Shown here: positions 26,807 to 39,936 of the stretch, piece after piece
Position numbering within the stretch: position 1 is the stretch's first letter
How the letters are laid out: every line of letters begins with the position of its first letter
Assembly (NCBI GenBank): GCA_018873245.2
Contig: JAEMBT020000002.1
Span: forward strand, 7,414,001 to 7,478,000
Source: Archegozetes longisetosus
Taxonomy: Eukaryota > Arthropoda > Arachnida > Sarcoptiformes > Trhypochthoniidae
Length of the DNA: 64,000 bases
Direction of reading: 5' to 3'
Translations under genes and position numbers: made by a program
The notes under the pieces: model-generated
The model's database searches: none
What the model saw: the letters and a program-made list of their open reading frames with translations, nothing else
What the model was told of the DNA's origin: nothing

Positions 26807-28057
26807 TTAGCATGAGGGAAAAGGTCTTTCAAAGTCGCATTTCTGTTGACTAAATTTATTTCTAATTAGAAAAGAAGCGATCACTTCTGCCACTTTGTCG
26901 GGTACATCTTCTTGGACTGTATGCCCACATTTAGGCAATACTTGCATTTGAAACTTTCCCTGCATTTGACCGACAGTTAGTGCGCGATCGAGTCGGTCAA
27001 TACCTGCCAATAATAATAATTTAGCGTCTGTTTGACAGTTCAAAAACATATTTGACAAATCTTCGAACCACTTCGACCAATAAGGCTCTGACTTTGATAA
27101 GTCTATTCTCCACGTGTAACCACTCGATGATTGCTCGTTAGGTGTTTTGAACCTTGTTGAAGAATCACTCGAACTGTTACGTTCCTCATCGACATTATCT
27201 TCGTTTTCAACTTCGTTCAGACTTTCAAAACCAAATTTATTTCTATCATTTGGTTCTTGACTTACACTTTGTTCTTGCTGTGAGCTCTCTGTTTGTTGTT
27301 TGGACTCGAGTTCTGAAGTAGCTGTTAAGTTAGTTTTAATATTTTTAAGTTGTCCGGGCATTGAAACACGGGCTGATTCTGAATTACGCGTTTGACCGCT
27401 TCTGATACACCATTCGATGGCATTTTCAATTGTCGGAAAACGTTTTGGTCGACCCCTTAAGAAGGACTGCATTGAGTGAAGTGCGTCCAAAGCGGTTCCT
27501 TCAACCACATCGATCACCACTAACCCAACAATTCTTGGAATCAGTTCATGAAGCGTTGCCGAACAGTGGACAGCGATCGCTCCGCCCATACTGTGACCGA
27601 TCAGAACAACTGGAGGAACGTTATCGATAGTATATAGATTTGTGATTATATTAAAGACATCATTGGTGAGTGTCTGAGCGCTTAAATCTTCATCATTAGC
27701 TGTGACAGTATTTCCGTGACCTCTAAAATCGATAGCAGCAATACGACATTGACATAATTGTTGGACATATTTGGCAAATGGAGCCCAAGTCAGACCACTA
27801 AATCCTCCGCCATGAAGCAACACAAGTAGTGGTGAGTTCTGATCACATTCATCATTCTCGTCAATTCCACACAAATAAACTCGAAACGAATCTCCGTTTA
27901 TCTTAAGATCTCGTTTTGAATCGAAATATTGGCTCCAATCAATTGGACTGTAGTCAAAACGACTCCGGGAAGACTTTAGACCACTTTTTTGGCTTAAATT
28001 TTTAGTTACAATCGGAGGCATTCGTTTGGCAAACAGCTCACGTTCTAACGAAGACAT
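26807..28057 (-). CDS. PPME1: Protein phosphatase methylesterase 1 (PPME1), 416 aa
   Basis: An alpha/beta hydrolase that removes the C-terminal methyl ester from the PP2A catalytic subunit. Seen: LLLHGGG-type oxyanion region near residues 80-85 (LLVLLHGGG), nucleophile elbow GHSMGG with Ser156, VIDVVEG with Asp183, and CGHTVQED with His379. These fit the family Ser-Asp-His triad. RGRPKRFPTIENAIEW, ESARVSMPGQ, YTWRIDL and GQMQGKFQMQVLPKCGH follow human PPME1 closely, including a C-terminal FPSC. A Ser/Glu/Gln-rich insert (about 265-325) replaces the acidic loop of the human protein. The start at 28057 gives MSSLEREL, like human MSALEK. The upstream part of the frame has no ATG and is preceded by a TTTCAG acceptor (28068-28070), which suggests a 5' UTR intron. 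The coding region has no intron. Confidence 0.97.
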   Translation of the reverse strand: MSSLERELFAKRMPPIVTKNLSQKSGLKSSRSRFDYSPIDWSQYFDSKRDLKINGDSFRVYLCGIDENDECDQNSPLLVLLHGGGFSGLTWAPFAKYVQQLCQCRIAAIDFRGHGNTVTANDEDLSAQTLTNDVFNIITNLYTIDNVPPVVLIGHSMGGAIAVHCSATLHELIPRIVGLVVIDVVEGTALDALHSMQSFLRGRPKRFPTIENAIEWCIRSGQTRNSESARVSMPGQLKNIKTNLTATSELESKQQTESSQQEQSVSQEPNDRNKFGFESLNEVENEDNVDEERNSSSDSSTRFKTPNEQSSSGYTWRIDLSKSEPYWSKWFEDLSNMFLNCQTDAKLLLLAGIDRLDRALTVGQMQGKFQMQVLPKCGHTVQEDVPDKVAEVIASFLIRNKFSQQKCDFERPFPSC

Positions 28058-28653
28058 TGTTATTGAACTGAAATACAAATATTGACACCAATAGTTAGTG
28101 TGTCTCTTATCAGAATATTTCAAAACTTGTTTCTATCCTATTTTTTATTTGAGTATAATATTTTAATAAAAACTTTTTCTTCTTGTCAGTAGAGGTAGTA
28201 TTCAATCAGCACTACATAAAAAACGTCTTAAACTCTTTTATTATAACTAAACAGATTGATCACAAAATTTCTCTTCTTCATAACTTTCACCAAATTTGCC
28301 ACTAAATTAAACGTTCGAAGCTTTTAAATGAGTTGTGATAATGATTGTGATGAAGATGAGAAGATGAGAGTTAATAAGGATTTGATCGATAAGATGGGTT
28401 AGATGAATAAAGCCCTGAAAGTGAATTCGGACGTACTTGTAGTGTAAGGTTTGAATGACAAAATAGTAAATAAACATCTAAATAGAGGCAAACGTCTGGT
28501 CCGACGTCATAGCAGTAAATATCAGATGACTTTTGTTTTGCTTATGATTTCATTGCAATCCTTTGTTTTACTTCGCAGTACGAATAATATTAAAATAATT
28601 AATATTAGAAACAAATAAGAAAGAAAGATTGAACTGAACAAAAAGTGGTGAGA
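28058..28653. promoter_or_regulatory. Divergent PPME1/ATG2 intergenic region, probable bidirectional promoter
   Basis: 596 bp separate the two start codons, which point away from each other. The interval must hold both 5' UTRs, at least one 5' UTR intron of PPME1, and both core promoters. No TATA box or initiator is clear enough to assign. Confidence 0.5.
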
Positions 28654-31600
28654 ATGGCGTTGTTTGACATTCCGTGGCTCTCGGAATCAATAAAGAAGAG
28701 GGCCTTAAGATATTTGCTTCAGCGATATTTAGGAAATTTCTTATTAGAAAAACTAACATTAGATCAGTTAAGTCTCGATCTCTATAATGGAAAGGGAGCG
28801 GTCAAAGACATCCGTCTCGATGTCGACACTATTAATGAAGAACTCAACCAATTACTTCCATTCAAGTTCATCAACGGCTCCATCAATGAGTTGAGTGTTT
28901 TTGTTCCCTGGAGTTCACTACTCACTGATTCTTGTTCTCTCAATTTCGACGGAATCTCTTTCAATGTCTGCAAACTGTTGAATAAAAAGAACAATGATTT
29001 TCGTGAATCAATTATTATTACCAAATCATTGATGACTTCTTCAATGCAGATCGCAGAAGAGATCGTAAATGAAGAACAGGAGAAGTTCGATGGTTTGGAA
29101 ATGTTTGCACAATTGATTGATTCAGTCTTAAGACGTTTCATATTATCTGCCAGTAATACAAGCTTTAAGTTTGTTGCTCCTCGAAAGTCTGGCGACGGAC
29201 AAGAGATCGAAGTCAGGATCAAATACCTTAAGTGTGAAGAAGAGGAACAGGTAGGAAGCAATGACAAGAATAACGAAAATTTGAATATAGTTTCGGAAAC
29301 CATAACTAAAATAATAACTTTAGAAGGAATTGAGATTTTAATCAACGAAGTTTTAGTTTGTAAACTCAATGGAAGGCATTCTATTAAACTGAAAATCGAC
29401 GAAAACAAAAGCGATTTGCAAATATATTTAGGTTCCCATATCTTCGCAATCATGACTTCTAAACATTTGGAGACATTGATTGAGTTTTTTGAATATGGAG
29501 ATCAGATACAACTGGAGATACCGATGAGTGGAGAAAAGCTGATGAATTCAGAAGACTATATGAGGATTGAGCAACAGTTGCAACTAGACGCTGGATATGC
29601 AAAGTCTGCCAATAATACTGTGATATCTTCATCTTCAGTAACTATTGACTCAAACAAATGGACGACTTGTGGTCTTATTGAAGATGAACCTAAATTTCTA
29701 CCGTTGCAAAAGATACTCGAAGACAAAGAAACAACTAATACAACTGAAAGTATTGCCAAAAAGTCCCAATTTTCCTGTCACATCAAAATTCCCGGTTTAA
29801 TGCTATGCATTATATCCAGTGATCACCAATCCATGCCTGCCTTCGATGGAATGCCTATTGTTGATAGTTCCATCTCTTTCTCTAAAGTTAACGAATGTTT
29901 AGATCAAATACTAGAGGGCTATAATCACATGAGATTTCTTACATTGCGTTTACTCTTTGATATTAATTCAGATTCGTTTTCACTGTCATGTGGAGATCTG
30001 ATGCTTAACGAAGTCTTAGACAATAAAATGTCAACCATTTTGTGGAACGAACTCAGTAATCAACCGATTGTCTCTCCACTTTTACGCTTCAAAATCAAAG
30101 ATAAATCAATGCTTTTAAATCTATGTTCAATGCGTGTAAGACTTGATCCAACATTTCTAGAGCGTTATCACAAATATTTGAACTTCAATTCAAGAAAAAA
30201 TAACAGTCAAACAAATTTAGATTTCAATATCGAAGTGAATTGCGATGAAATCAGACTGGAATTGTTGTTTCCAATTCCTGACTTGAGACCAGGAGAGAGG
30301 AGTGCATCTGAACTGAGAGATGAATCACTTCTGTTAAAACTAACGAAAACTTCATTCAATTACAGTTCAGTTGGTGGCGAAATAAAGTGTCAAAATTTAG
30401 GCGTCGATTTCAAAATGTTAGATACCTATTCGAATATATTGAACGCCCATTCAGTTGATTCTGAACTGATTCGTATGAAGTTTCGCATTGGTATTAACGG
30501 CACAATCAATACAACACTAGACGAAACAGAAGCTAACACTTTGTTTGACGCAGAAATGGAAGACTCGATATATGTGGGACAAGTAGTACCACAAATGGTG
30601 ATCGAACCGTTTCAGGTCAAACGTAAAGTCATTGGAAGGGGTGGTGATGAAAACGAACAAGTCATCACTCCTGGAGATCGACAACATTTAAACAAATATA
30701 TCGAATCCTCTGCATCTTCGGCCCAACTGCATTTTGAATTATTTGTGCCAACCATTGATATCCACTTCCAAAACAAAGATCAGTTCGAACTTCTTTATAA
30801 TCGTATTGGAAATGACTTGATTCTATGGACTCCATTATCGGATAACTTAATGCACAATAATATTGTGAAAGAATCGATTTCACAAAATCCGACATTTTTT
30901 AGCTGTAAAACAGCGGCAATGACTGATTCGTTTGGTTCTACAAATTCATCATTTCATTCAATCGCGGGCTCAACCCATAACAGTCGCATAAATTTATTGA
31001 CTTTTATTATCAATGTAAATGATGTCAACTTTGAGATGGGCTCCAAAGAAGAACACATTCAAAGTATATTTTGCCAAAATTTGATGCTCGGTATTGTAGT
31101 CGGAGATGAAAACGATAATAGCAGTACTATTTGTTTATGCGGCGAAAACTTGTCACTCAAATCAGACGGTTCTTTAATAGTAAGCGGTAATGTTTACAGT
31201 GAACCGAACTGTGCATTGAATTTAGCCGTCGACATAAAGAGGGAAAGCGATTCGCTCAAAAAGATCAAACTGGCTCTACAGCTGAGTTGTGCGGCTATGT
31301 ATGAAATACAAATCGATGTTTTTGAACAGTTCTGGAATTTCATTAACGTTGTGGACGAAGAGGTGATTGGTTATATACCGCCAAAAGTTATTACTGAATT
31401 GCATATAGACCTTGTCAATAGTGCTATAGCTTTAGAGAACTTAGCCAATAGACCTGCTCTGATCACGTTCGAAGATATTTATTTGACATCAATGGTTGTG
31501 GAAAATACGAATCAAACACTTTTAAGAATTTTTGCCGAAGAAACCTTATTCTGCTTTAAACGCAACAAAACTGCTTTAGAAACCATGAAGAACTATATTT

Positions 31601-33882
31601 GTGTAGTTCAGTCGGGTATTATCGATTTGAACTTAAAACTTGGAAAAGATGGCAAACTAGAATTCAAACTCTCCAACAATCAAATAGACATCAGAGTTTG
31701 TTCTGACTCTCTTAGTGCTTTGTGTCAATTAATCAATTCATTGACTGCGAATTCTTCTCATGTTGAGATTGAATGCAATAGTACTGAGAATGTTTCGTTT
31801 CAGGACAGTTTAGACGGAAATCTGATTGAAGACGCCTTGGGAGAGAACGAAAGAACATATGAATCGGGAGATAGTGATGAAGAGCCACCCAAGTTTTGTA
31901 GTTGTGAAAGTCCCAAATTGGATGAAAGTGGTTTCTGGATATTAGGGGACGATGATCTCGGGGCTGGCATCAAAATGACTGCTGAACCACAGATCCGTGT
32001 TCTCACAACAGAACCCGTCAAAGTTGTTGAAAATCATTTCAATATTTCGCGCTTCCGTATAATACCCGAAATCACTCCTTCTACTATTTCAAGATATCTC
32101 TTGGAAGAAATGACTTTGATTTTGCATTTATTTGATGGAAAAGACTTTGATGACGACATCTCCTCCAATGAAAATATTGTCGACAAACGAGCCGAAGACA
32201 CTAAAAGTTACAAGTCAGGCAAATCCTTGTCTTTAAGTGAGCCAAGAGTTCGATTTTCTGAAGGATCGGTTCATATCTGGGAGAACATAGATCTGATTTC
32301 AGCACCAACATCTCTGAGAGGATCGAATTCAGGCCAAAATATCGGCGTTTCGTCTGCGTTCAAGAGTACTGGAGGCTCAAAACGACAATACGACACATGT
32401 GTGCAGTTGTGTTTGGGAAAAGTTAAAACACTTTTCGAAAACTTCGACACAGATTTTCCTCTTTCATGGAGATTCTTATTTCTCGTACAAGACATTGAGA
32501 TAATAGATCGCGTTCGGGACTCAAAGATTAAAAAAATGTTATACGAGTATTGTTCGGAAAGTATGCCGCGAAGAAAACACGCAAACATGATCTCTATTAG
32601 AGCAACTACTTTTAGAAATCCCAGTGAAAATAGTGAAGAAAGCGATCTTAAAATATCGGTCAAACCCTTGAGAGTCAACATAGATCAAGACACTCTTCTC
32701 TTTTTGGGCGAATTCTTCTCCACCGTAATTGCAACTCTTAGCTCTGATCAGCCTGAAAACCCCATTAGTACAATTGCAAACAATCCAATAAATAATAATC
32801 TTCAGAATTATGACGAAACGATGCGTTTTGAGGACACAATCAGTAATGATACTGAAGCGACACAGGCCACGACAACCAGTAACAGTTCGAGCAGTACTGT
32901 TAAAAATATCGCCAACTTTTCCTCTTCAAACTCAACTAAAGTGTTTTTTAAGTGTTTCTCATTTTCTCCTGATGTCCCGATCAGACTGGACTATCACGGA
33001 AAACATGTCGATTTCGATAGAGTAAGAATTCAAAGTTCAATCTTTCATCAAATAGATATATAATTGTATATCTGATTATAGGGTGCTTTACGTGGACTGT
33101 TCTTGGGTTTGGCTCAATTAAATCAAAGTGAATTGCGATTAAAACGCTTGAATAATAAGCATGGAATTCTCGGTATCGATAAAGTCTTGTCGTATGCAGT
33201 TGCTGAGTGGACCAAAGATATTAAGAGAAACCAATTGCCATCACTTTTGGGTGGCGTCGGACCGATGCATAGTTTCATACAATTGTGTATGTATTCAAAC
33301 GATTCTATATATATCAAAATCTTCAGATCTGTTCGAGTTTTAAAATCTTTATTATTTATTCGATAAGTTCAAGGTATAAAGGACTTGATTTGGATGCCTA
33401 TCGATCAGTATCGTCGCGATCGAAGGCTTGTTCGTGGATTACAGCGCGGAGCCTCTTCTTTCTCAGCTTCGACAGCGATGGCAACACTGGATTTGGCGAA
33501 TAGATTCGTGACTCTAATTCAAAGTGCAGCTCAATTTGCTCACGATGTGGTTACTCCACCAACTCCCGGTCATAGACAGCAAACAATCTTAGGAATGAAT
33601 GCGCAGCCGAGAGACCTAAGAGAAGGTATGGCAGCAGCATATGCTGTGATGCGTGAAGGTCTTCATGACACAGTTCGAGGTGTAGCCAACGCAGGTTTGG
33701 CAGCAGACGATGTGAGTGGTGCAATTGGAGAAGTGGTGCGTCAAATCCCATCGACTTTAGTTCGGCCTCTCATACATGCCAGTCAGGCCACTTCCAACGT
33801 TTTGGTTGGAATGAGAAATCAATTGACCCCTGAGGCCAGAAAAGACGATCACGAGAAGTGGAAGAATGCAACTGATAGATAA
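28654..33882 (+). CDS. ATG2: Autophagy-related protein 2 (ATG2), 3 exons, about 1695 aa
   Basis: Exons 28654-33021, 33082-33286 and 33368-33882, with introns of 60 and 81 bp and agreeing phases. ATG2 is a rod-shaped lipid-transfer protein at ER-phagophore contacts, needed for autophagosome growth. The N-terminus (RYLLQRYLGNFLLEKLTLDQ, then LSLDLYNGKGAV) is the Chorein_N/VPS13-type entry region. The C-terminal part shows GLAQLNQSELRLKRL, LGGVGPMHSFIQLFQGIKDL, RGLQRGASSFSASTA and GAIGEVVRQIP, which are highly conserved in animal ATG2. The ATG at 28654 is used; the frame opens earlier only at GTG codons. The first exon of 4.4 kb is unusually long. The protein is shorter than human ATG2A/B (about 1940-2080 aa); the missing length is in the middle, where conservation is always weak. 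AATAAA occurs at 34095. Confidence 0.96.
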
Positions 33883-36056
33883 TGATTACGCATATTATAT
33901 ATAAAATGATGATATATATATTGATATACATTCTATAATTGGGCTTTGATCGTGTAATTAAACTGAATTATCAAGTTCTAAGTATTTCCAGTCATAAATA
34001 TATTGACAATCATTGTTTTCGTATTAATTTATAAGAGAAAACTAGGCAACTAGTCATTGATTGTATTATGGTTATAATTATAAAATTCGTTGCAAATAAA
34101 TATTGCTATTTTTCTCTATAATGACTATTTTTATAGATACATTGCTAATATTTGTTAGTGCTACCCTTTAGTGCTCACTAATTTCTATGTATTTACTCTA
34201 AAATAAACTGACTGTTTGTAACCAAATTTCTAATTTCTTCTTGTTTTCCTATTTAAACTTAATGTTTGTTTACATTCTTTATTCCTTAATGTCTCTTCCA
34301 CTTTAGATTTTGATTGAGCTCAATTAACCAAACATTAAGGAATATTTTTTAATTAGTATAGTATTCAACCTTTGCATGCTGCAACACTTAACTATTAAAT
34401 ATTAAAGTTATTTTGACTTATTTACTTCGATTGACGTCTTTTGAGTTAAAATCTTTGATTTCAGTTAAGATATATGAAAAACATTTTATTTTTCTTAGAA
34501 CTGATTTCATTATAGAAACTGAATAAATCTCAAAACAAGTTGATGTCAATGTCTTAACTGGAATCACAAAACAATCGTATAATTTTAAATGATTAGACTG
34601 TTAACTGTATAACACTTCAAATTTAGAGTGGAGTTCAGAAATCATATTGTTTGCAAGTGATGGAAAGTTTTGACTGAATTGTTCCTTAGAAACGAGCAAA
34701 AGAAGTCTATTTTAAGGGCGATACGATACAAATATAATTGAAATATCTAAAATAAGTTCCTAACGCAGTTTGTTCTTAAATCTAGTAAATAAACAACTCA
34801 ATAAGATCTAAATATGTTTTTGAAAATGAACATATGTTGTAATTGAAAATAGTGTGCAATTAATTGTTAAAATAATTAATTTTGATTACCATACTAATAC
34901 AAGGGCATAAGTATTAACTGGATTTGAGAATAAAGCGTGTTAGACAATTATTTGAGACACTGTCCAATTAGGTAGTTTTCTAAACAATCAAATAAGTGAG
35001 GTTACCGTTAAAACCTTATCAAAAATTTGTCCTAAAATCAGCGGATTAGATATGAATCAACTATTTTTCACTCAATTAAGGGAATCTTGGTTTTTCAAGA
35101 GCTTGAAAAAAGCAAATTCCAACAGATCTAAGCCTATAACGAAGTTTGACTTAGATTTACTAACAAATGAATGCAAGTTTTAAAGCTATCCATTTGTGGT
35201 ATGACTGTGAAAACCAGGAGTTATTAAAAACAGTCATTCAATTAAATATTTAAACATTTCTATTGATTCGCAAGTAGTTAGAGACGATTGTTTGTTCCAT
35301 TAAATACAGGTTAATGTCAAGAGCACCTACTTGAAAAAATTCAAATTTTTTCAAGCTTTTATATTTCAAAATATCAAATACATTCAATTGCTATGGCGTA
35401 ACTGATTCTGGATATGATGTTCTACTGAGTAGTGACAGATGAGTGTTGCAATACTTCACATTGAGTGACGTGAAAGCTGTAAAACTTAATTTGATAGGTA
35501 AAAGATTACAAACTTGCATCACAACTCTCAAGATATCGGCATCAGAGGAGCTATTACTACAAAGTTGTAAATTAATAATAAATCAAATTGAGAGAAAGTT
35601 TTCAAACTTACTTTCAATTAGATTTATAAATAAGAATAGATCTCTAAGAAGTACTTGAACATATTTACACTCCAAGTAAATAATGATTGATCTATCAAAA
35701 TAATAAAGTAGTACAAGCGTCTCAATGACATAATAGTTGAACATGGTACTTTTGAGATATCGACTCCAGTCTTGAAAACATTTTGGCCTCCAGACTTCAC
35801 AATTCTCCAGTTCTAGAAAATGTACTCTCTGTAAAGTTTTCTTGTTCATTGTTTTACTTGTATTTTCATTTTAAATTCAACATAATACAGGAATAAATGT
35901 CAAATATATAATGGCTTTAAATCAATTTTAAGTTTATTTCACAAATCTATTTTTGGTTCAAATTGACCATTACATTAATTAAATCTTGATAAAGGGCACT
36001 TTTAGGTATTTTTAGGTACTGAACAACCTTTTAATTGGCGACTACTCATCAAAATT

Positions 36057-36608
36057 ACAACTAAATTGAGTTGTATTTGCAATGTATGCATTGCTATTTG
36101 CAGTGGGCAATACTTGAGTAGTTCCATCAAAAACATTACTATTTCCAGTTTAAGTTTATTCAGAGTACAAAGTTTAAAAACAATTCGTTTAGTCTAAATT
36201 AGATCATGCTAATTATCTATTATTTCTTTTCTGAGACATGGTCATAAATGTTTTTTGATATTTTTGAAAAATTAGACCACTATTGATCTGATATATGATT
36301 ATTTTTCTAATTTTGGTTACTTATCACTTTTATGGCTTTTTGCGAATTTTAGTGCTCCCATTATCAGATATCAATTCAGTTATATCTTTCATTTTAATCA
36401 TACAATTAACTACAACACAATGTGATCGAATATTTAATACAAACAAAATATTTTTAATGCATGTCAAAGTAGCAAATCGAAGTAGACTTAAATTTTAAAA
36501 TAGAAATAGTTATGCAATAACGGAAAATAGGTTTTTGATGGAACTACTCAAGTATTGCCCACTGCAAATAGCAATGCATACATTGCAAATACAACTCAAT
36601 TTAGTTGT
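36057..36608. mobile_element. Foldback/MITE-like element with 78-bp perfect terminal inverted repeats
   Basis: Left arm 36057-36134 and right arm 36531-36608 are exact reverse complements as read (begins ACAACTAAATTGAGTTGTAT). The 396-bp centre has one short unrecognised ORF (36295-36498). No convincing target-site duplication is visible. The perfect arms imply recent origin or ongoing conversion. Confidence 0.8.
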
Positions 36609-37639
36609 CAATTTTCAGATCAAGTCATTCAATCTTTTAGATAGATAAAAATGTTTTTCTAGATTTGAAGTCCAATACCATCGTCTACATAAAACTGGTT
36701 AAATGCTCTAAAGTAACTAACCAATGTGTAGTGTCCAGTATTTCTGTTGCAAAGTCAAGAAAGAGTGACATAGTTTACCCACAGTTTCAACAAATCTCTA
36801 CTGATTTATCAATAATCAAGGAAAAAATTGCGAACAACTTGAAATTATTTGTAAAAGGTAAGGAAATCTGCCAAATTTTCCAACTCAATAGATATGAATT
36901 AATTAGTAAATATAGAAGTGAGTTCTAAATTATACAAACTTGTATTGAAAATGGACTCGCTTCTCATTATTAAATAATCAAGGAAACTTATTTAAATATG
37001 ATTGCATTAAGATATTATTCATTGAATTTATTTACCTTTCAATGAACTTGCAATCTATACTCAATAAAGTTTAAACGGAGTTTTTACAAGTTAAAAAAAT
37101 ACAAAATTCATTGTGCATAGTAAAAGTCTGATTATTGCTAAAACTACTTCAAAAGATGATCTGTCAAAATTATGAGAAGTCCTTTCTCGAGTTTATCAAT
37201 AAAAACAAGCAATTCACAGAAATTTGATTTTCCTAAATAATACATTGAATGGAAAGAGTGGGTATTTAAATGTCATAAATTCTAAGAATAGTTTATAATT
37301 CTGAGAATTAAATGAGGAAAGAGCAAGGAGATATAAATGTAGATTTGAGGCAATTTCAAATATCTGAAAAGTCAAATAAATCAAAAGAAGTAAATGAATA
37401 ATTAATTTGATTTTCAATAGATAATCTATAATTAGAAGTAAAATGAACTCGTGTATGAATTGATTACTGAATTAATGAAGTAATTAATTTCTCATAACCT
37501 TGTAGTAAAAAATCACCTGTCAGTAATTTGTTTATTAAACAATTATAAATTTACAACTTCCTTCAATATAAATCAAATCAAACTAAGTTTCAGACAAATT
37601 TTAGACAAATAAGCTGCTTGTGAGCTTGATCCATAGGGA

Positions 37640-37725
37640 TATACATGGGTTAGGTGCATAAATGAAAGCATGAATTAGATGCATACATCAAACCATGAAT
37701 TAGGTGCATAAATCAAAGCATAACT
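37640..37725. repeat. Tandem repeat, irregular unit of about 20-30 bp
   Basis: Three variants of GGTGCATAAATCAAAGCAT, upstream of nocturnin. Confidence 0.7.
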
Positions 37726-38028
37726 AATGAGAAGGACTGGTGAGTAGACACATCGGATGTAAATTAAAAAAGGGAGAGAAGGAAAGAGGATACAATGAAG
37801 AAAGTGTAGTTTTCCTGGTGGGGCTTCTTGTTTATCGACACAGAAAAGTAGTTAATAAAAGCCAATTGGAATGCATTGTTTGTATGACTTGCAACCTTGT
37901 TTCGACAGTCACCTTGTAATGCAATCCATTATTAAGTATTTTAGTTACAAATATAAGTAATCAAATTCCAGCCACTGTTTCATTGTTTATCCTTCTCTTC
38001 TTAGATTAAGGACAGAGTTTTGATAGAC

Positions 38029-39936
38029 ATGTTGTCGCCAAGTATTCATAGTGCTGGCAATGCCGCACAACTTTTCGGAGACCTTAATTTCATCAAGACT
38101 TCAAAAGCCGATAGTTATAAAAAGTCGTTGATTCTTCAATTAGTTCGGTAACTAAGTTCATATGCAAAAATAAATTTATTTGTAAACTAATTCTTAATCT
38201 TTTAAAGAGTTGGAAACTCTCAGCCGATTGTTAATCCTATGAAACAGTTAGAGCCGCTCGAGTATAAAAAAGTTGTCAACGAGAATACAAACGAGAAGTG
38301 CAGCTTAAATCAAATGATAGAATTTTGTCAGTCAAAGTTGAAGGGAGAACCGCCAATCATTTGGAGAAAACTTATTCGTCCCCAAGTTCAAGATTCTGAA
38401 GATTGTGAAGATTCTGAGAGTTCTGAGGGTTCCGAGGATTGTGAAGATCCTGTTGATTCTGAAGGAATAAGTGTAATGCAATGGAATATATTATCACAAG
38501 GTAAGTCATTATAAATAATGACTAACATAAAAGCTATGCAAGTTATACAGGTTAAGGATTCTTAAACATTGACCCATTTCTTTATAAACAATTCTATCTC
38601 TAATTAATAGTTATTAATTACATTCATTAGAAAACTTTTTTTAATTTTTATTCGCTATAAATAATTATTTATTGTTTAGCGTTAGGCACATATCACGACC
38701 GGTTCGATACCTGCACTACTGATGAAATTCGATGGTCGAAGAGAAAGTGGAGAATCATAATGGAAGTCTTGCAGTTTGCACCTATCGATGTTATCTGCAT
38801 GCAAGAGGTAATTATAGTTCGAAAGTTTCATCTTTGTCAGCATAAAATCATAAATTCAGATTTCACTTAAAGGGCCACAAAAAAGTTTAAAACTATTCAG
38901 TCTGCTTTACACTCAAAACTTAATAACCCTCGATAGCAACCAGAAGTGATGCGCTTTCATGGGATACTTTTCATCAGATCATAATATAGACGACATTAAG
39001 AAATTTATTTCATACCCATTTTAGAAATCAAAGCAAATCGGAAATCAAATTTTGTAACAGATTGATGTGTATTACATGGAGATTGACATAACAAAGGCCC
39101 TTGTTGCTGTCGCGGATTATTAAGTTTACAAGTGTACATTGATTAGTGCAGAGCAAACTAAAACGAAGATAAACATTTTCAAAAATGATGATTCTTTTAC
39201 AGGTCGATTGCTTCGATTTCTTAATCGAAACGTTAGGTAAATTGGGATATGGAGGAATCTTTGTGCCCAAACCCGATTCTCCGTGTAATTATATAGCTAA
39301 CAATTCGGGACCAGATGGGTGTGCTATTTTTTGGAAACTAAATCGATTGAATTTGATTAAGTTTTCAAAAAGAATTTTAAAAGTATATCAATATCAGAGC
39401 AATCAAGTGGCACTTTGTTGTCAGTTTCGTCACATAGAAACAGGTCATGAATTCAGTGTTGCCACAACTCATCTGAAAGCGAGAAGAGGTCCCATTCTCT
39501 CAGCTTTTCGTAATGAGCAAGGTTTGCATATTGAATGATCATTTGGTTGATTGAGTGTAATATTAGTTTGTTTTCACAAACAGGTAAAGATCTACTGAAC
39601 TTTTTGTTCAAGAAATGCAAAAATATGCCGTTGATATTAACTGGGGATTTCAACGCCGACCCAAACGAACCTGTCTATAAAACCATAGTCAACAAGTTAT
39701 CATCTTCTTATAAAGACGGACTCATGTCTGAACCTTCATATACGACTTGGACTAAAAGGCAAGGAGAGAAAGAATTGAAGCGAACACTTGACTATATATT
39801 TTATAGTAAAGATCATTTGCAAGTTGACTCATTTCGTTCACTCGAGAGTGAAGAACTTGACAAACCTGTTCCTAATTGCCAATACCCTTCAGATCACATC
39901 TCATTAGTCACGCGCTTCAAATTTGTTGATAATTAA
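38029..39936 (+). CDS. NOCT: Nocturnin (EEP-family phosphatase), 5 exons, about 403 aa
   Basis: Exons 38029-38147, 38208-38500, 38680-38807, 39203-39521 and 39584-39936, all GT-AG and in phase. Nocturnin is a CCR4-like endonuclease/exonuclease/phosphatase fold enzyme; the family removes the 2'-phosphate from NADP(H) and is linked to circadian metabolism (Drosophila orthologue: curled). Catalytic motifs are complete: QWNIL (Asn133), CMQE (Glu180), TTHLKAR (His270), GDFNADP (Asp308, Asn310), LDYIF (Asp356) and SDHIS (His391). SPCNYIANNSGPDGCAIF and PSYTTW follow human NOCT. The N-terminal part has an acidic Ser/Asp/Glu/Cys run just before the catalytic domain. The first exon is open upstream of the ATG to an acceptor at 38004, so an additional 5' exon may exist and the start is less certain. 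AATAAA at 40083. Confidence 0.94.

Larger units (their letters stand above)
33883..38004. other. Intergenic region between ATG2 and nocturnin
   Basis: About 4.1 kb, AT-rich. It contains the foldback element at 36057-36608 and a short tandem repeat at 37640-37725. ORFs at 35443, 36295 and 36665 are unlike anything I recognise, and I do not support them as genes. A 5' UTR or extra N-terminal exon of nocturnin could be here. Confidence 0.5.

Noticed and set aside
28782-29453. Long antisense ORFs across ATG2 (28782-29453, 32271-32681 and others)
   Set aside because: Shadows of the strongly supported ATG2 frame, with no homology.
36665-36928. 87-codon ORF between ATG2 and nocturnin
   Set aside because: Composition is partly plausible, but there is no homology, no ATG-context or splice evidence, and it sits beside a foldback element.
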